Source: UBA6382 sp964596865 | Lineage (GTDB): Bacteria; Bacteroidota; Bacteroidia; Bacteroidales; Bacteroidaceae | Assembly (NCBI GenBank): GCA_964596865.1 | Contig: CAZQVW010000017.1 | Location: 1-18,289, forward strand | Direction: 5' to 3' | Length of the DNA: 18,289 nt | The notes under the pieces: model-generated | Told to the model about the DNA's origin: nothing | The model's database searches: none | Seen by the model: only the letters and a program-made list of their open reading frames with translations | Position numbers and translations under genes: made by a program | In this document: piece after piece, positions 1-6,980 of the stretch | Numbering within the stretch: position 1 is the stretch's first letter | How the letters are laid out: every line of letters starts with the position of its first letter

Positions 1-48
1 AAACAGTACTGTTAACTTATTGTTACAGCACTGTGAACGCAAACTATC

Positions 49-153
49 TCGGGGAAAAATTATTTCAGCACGCAGAAAATCTATCAGCTAACGTGAAAAA
101 TCTATGTATCCACGAGAAGAATCTATTTATTCACGCAAAAAAATCTTTTCTCT
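49..153. repeat. Degenerate 21-bp tandem array, about 5 units
   Basis: Five consecutive 21-bp units begin at 49, 70, 91, 112 and 133. The last three keep an ACG-purine start, and the units share an A-rich block followed by ATCTAT or a variant (for example GAAAAATCTATG). No spacer separates the units, so this is a minisatellite and not a CRISPR. Positions 28-48 carry a similar, shifted block (ACGCAAACTATC). The array lies beyond the tRNA terminator and no gene is visible in it. Units differ at several positions each, which suggests an old array. Confidence 0.65.
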
Positions 154-187
154 GCGCCTAATTGTCTCGCCCAATCGCGTAGGGCAA

Positions 188-220
188 TAAAAAAGCCCCG
201 CAAGAATTTTCTTGCGAGGC
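188..220 (-). terminator. Rho-independent terminator after tRNA-Arg
   Basis: On the minus strand a GC-rich stem (GCCTCGCAAGAA paired with TTCTTGCGGGGC, one mismatch, AA loop) is followed directly by a run of six or more T. It starts eight bases past the tRNA 3' end, so it should end the tRNA transcript. This is the clearest intrinsic terminator in the window. Confidence 0.9.
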
Positions 221-228
221 CATGAATG

Positions 229-300
229 TACGCCCATAGGGAATCGAACCCTAATCTGAGGAACCGGAATCCTCCATTCTATCCATTTAACTATGGGCGC
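229..300 (-). tRNA. tRNA-Arg (anticodon CCG)
   Basis: The minus strand folds as a standard 72-nt cloverleaf. The acceptor is GCGCCCA/TGGGCGT with a G1-U72 wobble. The D-arm is GTTA/GAAT, the anticodon stem is GAGGA/TCCTC with loop TTCCGGT, the variable loop has 4 nt, and the T-arm is TAGGG/CCCTA with TTCGATT. Bases 34-36 are CCG, which reads the Arg codon CGG. The discriminator is A, and CCA is not encoded, as is usual in Bacteroidota. A terminator follows at once, and a 21-bp repeat array begins 24 bp upstream. Confidence 0.95.
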
Positions 301-324
301 AGGGATAATAGCTGTCTAATGATT

Positions 325-471
325 TATGAAAACTACTTAATTCAGTATGAAAACTATCTAATTCAGTATGAAAACTATCTAATTCAGTATGGGAACTATC
401 TAATTCGGTATGAAAGCTACCTAATTCAGTATGGGAACTACTTAATTCGGTATGAAAACCGAGCATTTCGG
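325..471. repeat. 21-bp tandem array, 7 units, upstream of tRNA-Arg
   Basis: Seven contiguous 21-bp units start at 325, 346, 367, 388, 409, 430 and 451. Units 2 and 3 are identical, units 1 and 4-6 differ from them by one to four bases, and the last is degraded. The core reads TATGAAAACTATCTAATTCA plus one base. On the plus strand the array is open and would encode YENYLIQ repeats, but that frame also runs through the antisense of the tRNA and the TRIC gene, so it is not taken as a gene. On the tRNA's strand each unit holds TAGTTTTC or a close variant, near the Bacteroidota -7 box TAnnTTTG. The high identity suggests a recent or unstable array. Confidence 0.9.
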
Positions 472-554
472 TATCAATTCCGTGTCAGTTTAGTGGGTTT
501 TTCTGTGTTGTTATGTAAGTGTCTGGTGCGCTTATGCGCTTTCAGACTGCGAAG
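472..554. other. Spacer with a possible hairpin after the TRIC gene
   Basis: No gene is visible. Positions 521-547 can pair as GTCTG...CAGAC around an inner GCGC-TTAT-GCGC hairpin. This lies just past the TRIC stop on the minus strand, but it lacks a T-run, so termination is only possible, not shown. Confidence 0.3.
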
Positions 555-1229
555 TTACGATTTTTCTTTTGTTTCACTGCTATTTGGATCACTGATATTT
601 GCTTGGTCGCTCTCCACTCGCAATCTGGGTAGCGATATGTGGAATTTCACAGACAAGAGACGGACGGCTATTACCGTGGTACCGGTGATGATGGCGTTGA
701 GGTTGGGGTTGATGCCTATGGCGTGGCAGATGGCAAACACAATGCCGCCTACCACGCAGGCCATAGCGTATATCTCCTGACGGAAAATGAGCGGTACCTC
801 GTTAATAAGTACATCCCTCAGCACGCCACCGGCAGCGCCCGTCATGGCGCCCATGATGATTGCACACCACATGGGAAAATTGCAATAGATAGACTTCTGT
901 ATGCCCACCACGGTGAACAGGGCCAAGCCGATGGCGTCGAATAGAAACCATGTGTTGTCCTGCCTCACCAACTGTTTGCGGAACACCACCACCCATATCA
1001 AGGCTATCGCCGAGCAGATGAGGTAAAACGGGTTTGTCATCCAAAATACCGGCACTCCCAACAAGACATCTCGCATTGTGCCGCCGCCTATGGCTGTGGT
1101 CAGGCCCACCACGTATGCGCCGAAGATGTCGAAACGCTTGGCGGCCGCCAAACGCGTGCCGGAGATGGCGAAAGCAAGGGTGCCGATGAAGTCTAAAATC
1201 TGATAAAACGTGTGTACTTCGATAATCAT
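555..1229 (-). CDS. TRIC/YadS-family (UPF0126) inner-membrane protein
   Basis: This 224-aa polytopic membrane protein has about seven hydrophobic segments in two similar halves. Each half carries a glycine-rich turn ending in Arg-Asp: GGGTMRD at residues 48-54 and AGGVLRD at 133-139. Both are hallmarks of the UPF0126/YadS family, related to TRIC cation channels. Some bacterial members are reported as glycine transporters, but the substrate here is not known. The reading frame stays open to 1385, but that extension lies inside dnaG in another frame and is basic and non-hydrophobic. I chose the ATG at 1229, which begins MIIEVHTFYQILDFIG as relatives do. The gap to dnaG is 25 bp, so co-transcription is likely. 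The tail after residue 200 is short, polar and Ser/Glu-rich. Confidence 0.9.
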   Translation of the reverse strand: MIIEVHTFYQILDFIGTLAFAISGTRLAAAKRFDIFGAYVVGLTTAIGGGTMRDVLLGVPVFWMTNPFYLICSAIALIWVVVFRKQLVRQDNTWFLFDAIGLALFTVVGIQKSIYCNFPMWCAIIMGAMTGAAGGVLRDVLINEVPLIFRQEIYAMACVVGGIVFAICHAIGINPNLNAIITGTTVIAVRLLSVKFHISLPRLRVESDQANISDPNSSETKEKS

Positions 1230-1254
1230 TGAGAAGAGTGGGTGTTTGAGCGCG

Positions 1255-3249
1255 TTAATTATACGAGGCGCGGTTTTTCCGCAGCTCCACCTCCACCTGC
1301 TTGTATGTGGAGTATTCCTGCATCTTTTCAAGCAGTTGGGTGTCAGAGAGTGTGCCGCTCTTAATCTGTTTGTCGATGTCGGCAATCTTGTCGGCCACGA
1401 CTGCCAACCTTAAATCGTCCATAAGAATGCGCGCCGTGGCGTAGAGATTGGCAGTGATGGCGGTGTCGCTGATTCCGAGTGAGCCCTCGCCCTCGTTGAT
1501 GAGGCGCAATGCCAGATTGCGCACGCTATCGGAGGGGTGGGACAGGAGGTAGGTGGATGCGCGGAAGCCAGGGGTGGCGAGGTGGCCGAGAATCTCTGTC
1601 ATCACCTCGGTGTAAACGGGATTAGTGAAATGAATTTCGTCTTCCTCCATAGAGAGGGAGATAAATTCGGCGAAACTTAAGGTGCGCTGCCCACCGTTGC
1701 CGTCCTCAAAATCGCCCACAGTTTGCTCGCCATAGCGGATTAGATACCTCATCATGTTTAGCTCCGCCACACCGGTGGCAGTGGAGATCGTTTTGGCGGG
1801 GGCGGACGGTGTTGCGGAACCGGTAGGTGTTGCGCTGACGCCGGCAGACGGAGTATTCGCTTCTGCAGATGATGCGTTGGCGACATTGGCGGCCATCGAT
1901 TGGCGGTTGGCGATGCGTTGTCCCTCTTTTAGGCGCTGTAGCTGAAGGGTGTTGCGCTTAGTATTGACAGTTTCCAGCACGTCCTCCTCCCTTACGCCGG
2001 TCAGTCCGGCACATTCCTTTATATACAGGGAGCGGGTGATGGTGTCATCGATGCGCGCGATGCTCTCGGCGATATTGTTTATCACATTGGCGCGGGCGCG
2101 AACGTCCTCACCTGCATCTTTGAGCAGTAAGTCGGTCTTAAACCGTATGAAATCCACTTGATGGTTCTGTATGTAGGCCGTATATTCCTCGGCATCATGC
2201 TTGCGCGCGAAGGAATCGGGGTCATCGCCATCGGGCAGGAGCAACACCTTTATATTCAGACCGTGCTCCAGCAGCATATCGATACCGCGCAGCGAGGCGT
2301 GAATGCCCGCACTGTCGCCATCGTAAAGAACGGTGAGGTTGTTGGTGAATTTTGAGATTAATCGGATTTGGTCATGCGTGAGGGCGGTGCCTGACGAGGC
2401 CACCACGTTCTCAATCCCGCATTGGTGCATGGAAATGACGTCGGTGTAGCCCTCCACCAAATAACAGCAGTCTTGTTTCTGGATTGAATGCTTGGCAAAA
2501 TAGATTCCGTAGAGTTCGCGACTCTTATTATAGACGATGGATTCGGGCGAATTGAGGTATTTACCCACATTGTCCTTCTTTTCCAATACCCTGCCGCCGA
2601 AAGCCACCACCTTGCCCATATAATTATGTACCGGAAAGATGGTGCGCCCGAAAAATCGGTCTCTCAATCGCCCGCTTTGGCTGCGAAGGCATAGGCCAGT
2701 CTCAATCAGATTGTCTTCGGAGAGCTGATTCTTGTGCGCTGCGTCGGCCAGCGCGTGGCCGGAGGCGGGGCAATAGCCTAATTGGAACTTATGGATGATG
2801 TCGTCTCTGAATCCACGACTACGAAAATAGTTTAATCCGATGCCTTGCCCCTCATCGCTGTCGTGAAGAGTGTGCTGAAACCAATCATTGGCCCATTCGT
2901 TGAGCGCAAAGAGCTCCTCGCGGTGGCGATGCTCCTGTTCGGCTTTCTCGTCTCGGCCGGTCTCTATCACTTCTATGTTGTATTTCTTGGCCAACCAACG
3001 AATGGCCTCGGGATAGGTCATGTTGTTGATTTCCATTAGGAAATTCACCACATTACCGCCCTTATGACACCCAAAACAATGGCATGTTCCCCTCGCAGGC
3101 GACACCACAAACGATGGAGTCTTCTCTTCGTGGAACGGACAGAGCCCCTTATAGTTCACTCCGGAGCGTTTCAGGCTCACAAAGTCGCTCACCACGTCCA
3201 CTATGTCGGCGGCCTGGTATACTTGGTCTATTGTTTTGCGATCTATCAT
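1255..3249 (-). CDS. dnaG: DNA primase DnaG
   Basis: This 664-aa protein synthesises RNA primers at the replication fork. The N-terminal CHC2 zinc ribbon is C37-x2-H40-x17-C58-x2-C61. The catalytic core has the conserved RDRFFGRTIFPV stretch (about 196-207). The TOPRIM fold follows with EGYTDV (E266) and DGDSAG (D310, D312), then DPDS near 344 as the third acidic cluster. The C-terminal helicase-binding region (about 495-664) is joined by an Ala/Ser/Thr/Pro-rich linker (about 451-490) made of degenerate heptads. Length is usual for the family. The start ATG at 3249 gives MIDRKTIDQV, typical of DnaG. A 42-bp duplication of the first codons lies just upstream and creates an 11-codon decoy ORF. 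The gene follows murF-alr by 45 bp and precedes the TRIC gene by 25 bp. Confidence 0.98.
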   Translation of the reverse strand: MIDRKTIDQVYQAADIVDVVSDFVSLKRSGVNYKGLCPFHEEKTPSFVVSPARGTCHCFGCHKGGNVVNFLMEINNMTYPEAIRWLAKKYNIEVIETGRDEKAEQEHRHREELFALNEWANDWFQHTLHDSDEGQGIGLNYFRSRGFRDDIIHKFQLGYCPASGHALADAAHKNQLSEDNLIETGLCLRSQSGRLRDRFFGRTIFPVHNYMGKVVAFGGRVLEKKDNVGKYLNSPESIVYNKSRELYGIYFAKHSIQKQDCCYLVEGYTDVISMHQCGIENVVASSGTALTHDQIRLISKFTNNLTVLYDGDSAGIHASLRGIDMLLEHGLNIKVLLLPDGDDPDSFARKHDAEEYTAYIQNHQVDFIRFKTDLLLKDAGEDVRARANVINNIAESIARIDDTITRSLYIKECAGLTGVREEDVLETVNTKRNTLQLQRLKEGQRIANRQSMAANVANASSAEANTPSAGVSATPTGSATPSAPAKTISTATGVAELNMMRYLIRYGEQTVGDFEDGNGGQRTLSFAEFISLSMEEDEIHFTNPVYTEVMTEILGHLATPGFRASTYLLSHPSDSVRNLALRLINEGEGSLGISDTAITANLYATARILMDDLRLAVVADKIADIDKQIKSGTLSDTQLLEKMQEYSTYKQVEVELRKNRASYN
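1801..1884 (-). repeat. Degenerate 21-bp repeats coding the DnaG linker
   Basis: DnaG residues 456-483 read as four heptads: VANASSA, EANTPSA, GVSATPT and GSATPSA. The DNA splits into four 21-bp units (1801, 1822, 1843, 1864) that share a G-rich start and scattered matches. Identity between units is low, so this could also be biased composition under protein constraint. The period matches the clearer arrays in the window. Confidence 0.45.
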
Positions 3250-3305
3250 GCGCTATTACTGCTCTTGGTCTATTGTTTTGCAATAGGTCATGCGCTATTG
3301 CTGAT
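3222..3305. repeat. 42-bp tandem duplication across alr stop and dnaG start
   Basis: Positions 3222-3263 and 3264-3305 are two adjacent 42-bp copies. Both begin CTTGGTCTATTGTTTTGC (18 identical bases) and both contain TCATGCGCTATT. The right copy covers the murF-alr stop codon (3295-3297) and the left copy covers the dnaG start (3247-3249), so the spacer is essentially one extra copy. Read on the minus strand, the right copy gives a mini-ORF at 3291-3256, MTYCKTIDQEQ followed by TAA TAG, which mimics the true start MIDRKTIDQV and is in frame with it. 42 is twice 21, the period seen elsewhere here. Confidence 0.92.
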
Positions 3306-5823
3306 AATAAACTCTCTTTACTCTCTCGCTTACGCCGGTGAGAATCTCATAGGGGATAGTGTCGAGCAAATCGCTGAGCACTGTTACGGGCAGGTGGTCG
3401 CCAAAAATCTCCACCTGGTCGCCCTCCTTGCAATCGATGTCGGTAACGTCTATCATGCAGACGTCCATGCAGATATTGCCCACATAATAAGCCTTCTGCC
3501 CATTTACAAGGCAGTAGCCCACGCCGCGACCAAGGTGGCGGTTGAGCCCATCGGCGTAGCCAATGGGAATTGCGGCTATACGACTGGGACGTGTCAGCAC
3601 ACCGCGGCGGCTATAGCCCACGGTGTCGGTGGCTGGCACATCGCGGATTTGAAGAATAGTGGTCTTGAGGGTGGAAATGGTGTTGATAACGCCGTTGGTA
3701 AACGGGTCAATGCCATAAAGACCGATGCCAAGGCGCACCATATCCAAATGGTATTGAGGAAAACGCTCTATACCGGCGGTATTGCAGATATGGCGAAGGA
3801 TTTTGTGGGGAAAAGCAGATTGAATCTTCCTGCTGCCTTCATCAAAAAGTGCGAACTGCTGACGGGTGAAATCGTCAAACTCTTTTCCATCGCTGCCAAC
3901 GAAATGCGAGAACACCGATGCGGGCGTAAGGGCTTGCTGATTGTGGAGCACGTCCAATAGAGCGTCAATATCCGTGCGCGGATTGAAGCCGAGACGGTGC
4001 ATTCCGGTGTCTAATTTCAAATGAATGGGAAAACGTGTTACGCCCTCGCGATTGGCCGCGTGGATAAGGGCGTTGAGAATGCTGAAATTATAAACTTCCG
4101 GCTCCAAGCGGTATTCAAACAGATCGTGGAAGGAGGTCATCTCGGGGTTCATAATCATAATATGGCTGGTGATGCCGGCTTGACGGAGCGCCACGCCTTC
4201 ATCGGCCACGGCCACGGCCAAATAATCCACGTTGTGCTCTTGCAGAGTCTTGCTCACCTCGATGCTGCCGGCGCCATAGGCGGAGGCTTTCACCATACAC
4301 ACCATCTTCTCCCCGTTTTTCAGCATGGAGCGATAGTGATTGAGATTGTCCACCACGGCTTGGAGATTTACTTCGAGGATTGTTTCGTGGACACGCTTCT
4401 CCAAAAGGGCGGTGATGTTGTCAAAGTTGAAAGCGCGCGCGCCCTTGATGAGGACAATGGCGTTGTTAAGTCCATCTAATACGCCACTGTGGATGAGTTC
4501 GTCGGTAGAGCGGAAATGGGCATACTCCAAATGGAATAATCCCATATACTGCTCAATTTGTTTGCCCACAGCGATGAGGCGCGTTACGCCGTGCTCCTCG
4601 AGCATCTTGCTCACTTGCCCGTAGAGCTCGGCGGGCTCTTCTCCGCTTTGCAGAATGTCGCTGAGAATGACTATCTGCTGTTGCTTTTTGCCCGTGGGCT
4701 CGGCGGAATTTGCGCTGATAGGGTTGCTGGTGGGCCCTGCCTGGCGGCGCGTCATAAAGTCGAGGGCAATAGAGAGGGAATTAATGTCGGAATTATAGGA
4801 ATCGTTGATGAGAGTGAGGCCACGCTGCCCTTCCTTCACCTCCAAGCGCATGGCCACAGGCTCCAGCGTTGCCATCTTTTTGGCTACATCGCTGTCATCG
4901 TAGCCCAAAGCCACGGCGGTGGCCATACAGGTGATACTATTCTCTATCGAGGCTGCATCAATAAAGGGAATACGGAAAGTGCCGCCCTTGCCGTTGTGAA
5001 GATGATAGGTTATGAGGGTGGTGTTGCCGTCATTATTGATTTCGCTCACAAAGAGCGGGGCGTTGGTATCGGTGGCCGACCATCCCATCAGCCTTTCACT
5101 GGGAATATTCATGGTGGAGACGGCTTCTTCCATCACCTTATTATCGGCCGGATAGACCACATAGCGTGCATCCTTGGCCAAAAGGAGTTTTTCTTTTGCC
5201 TTATCCAACAGTGTGTGGAAATTCTTTTGATGAGCGCTGCCGATATTGGTGATTACGGCGATGTCGGGGCGGATAATACGCTGGAGCCGCTCCATTTCTC
5301 CGGGCTGGGAGATACCGGCCTCAATCAATGCCAGACGGGTATCATCGCGAACGAGAGCCAGCGAGAGAGGAACACCGATTTGCGAGTTATAACTTTTTGG
5401 CGAGCGGACTGTATGCTGACAATTGCCGATGAGCTGATAGAGCCATTCCTTCACTATTGTCTTTCCATTGCTGCCGGTGATGCCCACCACTTTCATTTGG
5501 GTATTTTGCGCTCTGTTCCAAGCGCCGATGCTTTGCAGGGCATCAAGGGCGCCGCCCACCAGAACGGCGGCTTCGGGGATATTGGTAAGCGATAGCCCCT
5601 CAAGGGTGTCGGTAGCAAAGACGCGCACCCCTTTTTCATAGAGCGGGAGGATATATTTCGTGCCGGAGCCGTGGGAGGTGGTGAGGGCGAAGAATATAGT
5701 GGATTCAGGGGCGGTGAGTGAGCGACTGTCGGTTAGCAATGTATCTATTATGATATTCTGCTTTGTGTTGCCCACCAGCAACTGTCCCGTGATGGATTGG
5801 ATTTCAGATAATGTGAATTTCAT
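3295..5823 (-). CDS. Bifunctional MurF ligase / alanine racemase
   Basis: This 842-aa cytoplasmic fusion serves peptidoglycan synthesis. The N-terminal part (about 1-475) is MurF, which adds D-Ala-D-Ala to UDP-MurNAc-tripeptide. It has the ATP P-loop GITGSNGKT (114-122), the SYNSQIGVPLS segment and NDSYNSD (340-346). The C-terminal part (about 480-842) is a PLP alanine racemase that makes the D-Ala used upstream. Its PLP lysine is K512 in VKASAYGAG, its catalytic tyrosine is Y737 in VGYSRRG, and it has the NICMDVCMIDV signature (783-793). This fusion is known across Bacteroidota. MurF carries a low-complexity insert near 361-383 (Gly/Pro/Ser/Asn, then KKQQQ). The start ATG at 5823 gives MKFTLSEIQ. 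The GSCFA gene lies 38 bp upstream and dnaG 45 bp downstream, across a 42-bp duplication that includes this gene's stop codon. Confidence 0.97.
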   Translation of the reverse strand: MKFTLSEIQSITGQLLVGNTKQNIIIDTLLTDSRSLTAPESTIFFALTTSHGSGTKYILPLYEKGVRVFATDTLEGLSLTNIPEAAVLVGGALDALQSIGAWNRAQNTQMKVVGITGSNGKTIVKEWLYQLIGNCQHTVRSPKSYNSQIGVPLSLALVRDDTRLALIEAGISQPGEMERLQRIIRPDIAVITNIGSAHQKNFHTLLDKAKEKLLLAKDARYVVYPADNKVMEEAVSTMNIPSERLMGWSATDTNAPLFVSEINNDGNTTLITYHLHNGKGGTFRIPFIDAASIENSITCMATAVALGYDDSDVAKKMATLEPVAMRLEVKEGQRGLTLINDSYNSDINSLSIALDFMTRRQAGPTSNPISANSAEPTGKKQQQIVILSDILQSGEEPAELYGQVSKMLEEHGVTRLIAVGKQIEQYMGLFHLEYAHFRSTDELIHSGVLDGLNNAIVLIKGARAFNFDNITALLEKRVHETILEVNLQAVVDNLNHYRSMLKNGEKMVCMVKASAYGAGSIEVSKTLQEHNVDYLAVAVADEGVALRQAGITSHIMIMNPEMTSFHDLFEYRLEPEVYNFSILNALIHAANREGVTRFPIHLKLDTGMHRLGFNPRTDIDALLDVLHNQQALTPASVFSHFVGSDGKEFDDFTRQQFALFDEGSRKIQSAFPHKILRHICNTAGIERFPQYHLDMVRLGIGLYGIDPFTNGVINTISTLKTTILQIRDVPATDTVGYSRRGVLTRPSRIAAIPIGYADGLNRHLGRGVGYCLVNGQKAYYVGNICMDVCMIDVTDIDCKEGDQVEIFGDHLPVTVLSDLLDTIPYEILTGVSERVKRVYYQQ

Positions 5824-5861
5824 CGTTCGTTATGGTATTTCAAATATTTGATTTAGGTGAT

Positions 5862-6881
5862 TTATTTCTTGTTGGTAGCTACTTGTTTGCCAAACATTTC
5901 CGGAAAACGCCGCACCAGGTCATCCTTGCGAGCCTGCATAGCTTGTTCCGCTTCTATTGGCGGTGTTCCATTGATGGGGCGATGGGAGCGAAATCTCATT
6001 ATAGGCGTCCATTCGCGGAAGAAAAGACGGAGGCGTTCGCTCACATAATGTTGGCAGAATGTTTCCCACACATATTCCTCCGCCACGGGGGAGGGATGCA
6101 CCATATCGGCCGCATAAAAGCGGTAATCGCGCAGCTCATCGTTGAGGATTTCGTAGGCGGGGAAGTAGGCCACCTGTTCAAAAGCCTGTTGAATGGCATC
6201 TATGGCCAATAGTAGTCTACTTTTGCTCAACACGCTCCCGTGGAGACCGTATTTCAGATAGCGATAAGGGCTCACTGTGAGGATAACCTTCAGATTGGGC
6301 CGCAATTTTTGCAGTTGCTGCATCGTTGTGGCGAACAAGGTTTCGAGTTCGTCTATCTTGGCAGTCTTTTCGCAGAACATAGATTGCGGCATCTTGTGGC
6401 AATTGGCCACTACTTCCATATAAGGCGCACAGGGTTCCTGCAGGGCGGATTGCGACTTCAGGCTATAGTATCTATCTGTGCCGAACGTGAGCATCATCAC
6501 GCTCATGCGCTTTATTTGTTTGGCTGTAAGGGATATGGCTTCGGCCATATTTTGAGTACACTCCTGCTCGTTCTGTCCGCTCACTATAGAAGCCGCGCTC
6601 CAACTGTGCCACTGCCCGTCTGTGCCCTGAAACACCGTGGGGGCGGCCAGTTGTTGCGCCGTGGCCTCGCCCTTTGCCACTGCGATGCCCATATTAATAA
6701 TGTGGAAGATGCTTAGAGGGTTGTATAGTGTGCCCGTAGGGTTGAGCACGATGTCCATACGATTGTCTTTCAGCCTTTGGCCCACCACCGTGGCGAAGCA
6801 CGAGCCCAGTGCAAGGATTTTATCCTCGCCAGTGAGCTTAAAAGCTTTGGGAAACTCGGTTACGGGGGTGGAGAACGTCAT
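5862..6881 (-). CDS. GSCFA-domain protein
   Basis: This 339-aa protein has the defining motif GSCFA at residues 26-30 in KILALGSCFATVVGQRL. Later conserved-looking segments are TFGTDRYYSL, TVSPYRYLKYGLHGSVLSKS and DMVHPSPVAEEYVWETF. GSCFA proteins are related to SGNH/GDSL hydrolases. The pattern here (a Gly-Ser near the N terminus and a late D-x-x-H-P-S) fits an SGNH Ser...Asp-His arrangement, but the substrate is unknown. I see no clear signal peptide. Its position 38 bp upstream of murF-alr on the same strand hints at cell-wall or envelope work, which is inference. The start ATG at 6881 gives MTFSTPVTEFPKAF, and 99 bp separate it from lptD. Confidence 0.9.
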   Translation of the reverse strand: MTFSTPVTEFPKAFKLTGEDKILALGSCFATVVGQRLKDNRMDIVLNPTGTLYNPLSIFHIINMGIAVAKGEATAQQLAAPTVFQGTDGQWHSWSAASIVSGQNEQECTQNMAEAISLTAKQIKRMSVMMLTFGTDRYYSLKSQSALQEPCAPYMEVVANCHKMPQSMFCEKTAKIDELETLFATTMQQLQKLRPNLKVILTVSPYRYLKYGLHGSVLSKSRLLLAIDAIQQAFEQVAYFPAYEILNDELRDYRFYAADMVHPSPVAEEYVWETFCQHYVSERLRLFFREWTPIMRFRSHRPINGTPPIEAEQAMQARKDDLVRRFPEMFGKQVATNKK

Positions 6882-6980
6882 AATCGTGGGCGAAGTGGTG
6901 ATGTGGCTTACTCTAAGCCGGATTTAATTGAGCGAGAGCCTATAGCTATGTATGCAATTTTAGTGCCAAAAGGAAAGGGG

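Noticed and set aside
229..300. tRNA-Arg as an integration site of a mobile element
   Set aside because: No integrase, no repeated tRNA 3' end and no foreign-looking genes are in the window.
325..471. CRISPR array
   Set aside because: Units are contiguous with no spacers, and no cas genes are nearby; the same holds for the other arrays.
226..780. Plus-strand ORF with YENYLIQ heptads
   Set aside because: It runs antisense through tRNA-Arg and the TRIC gene; its repeats come from the 21-bp array and the rest has no protein-like features.
3064..3960. Plus-strand ORF of 298 codons over dnaG start and alr
   Set aside because: Antisense shadow; its repeated LLLVYCFAIGHALL stretch is just the 42-bp duplication read in another frame.
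4558..5595. Long plus-strand ORF of 345 codons
   Set aside because: It is the antisense shadow of murF-alr, which has intact motifs; the shadow shows no domain.
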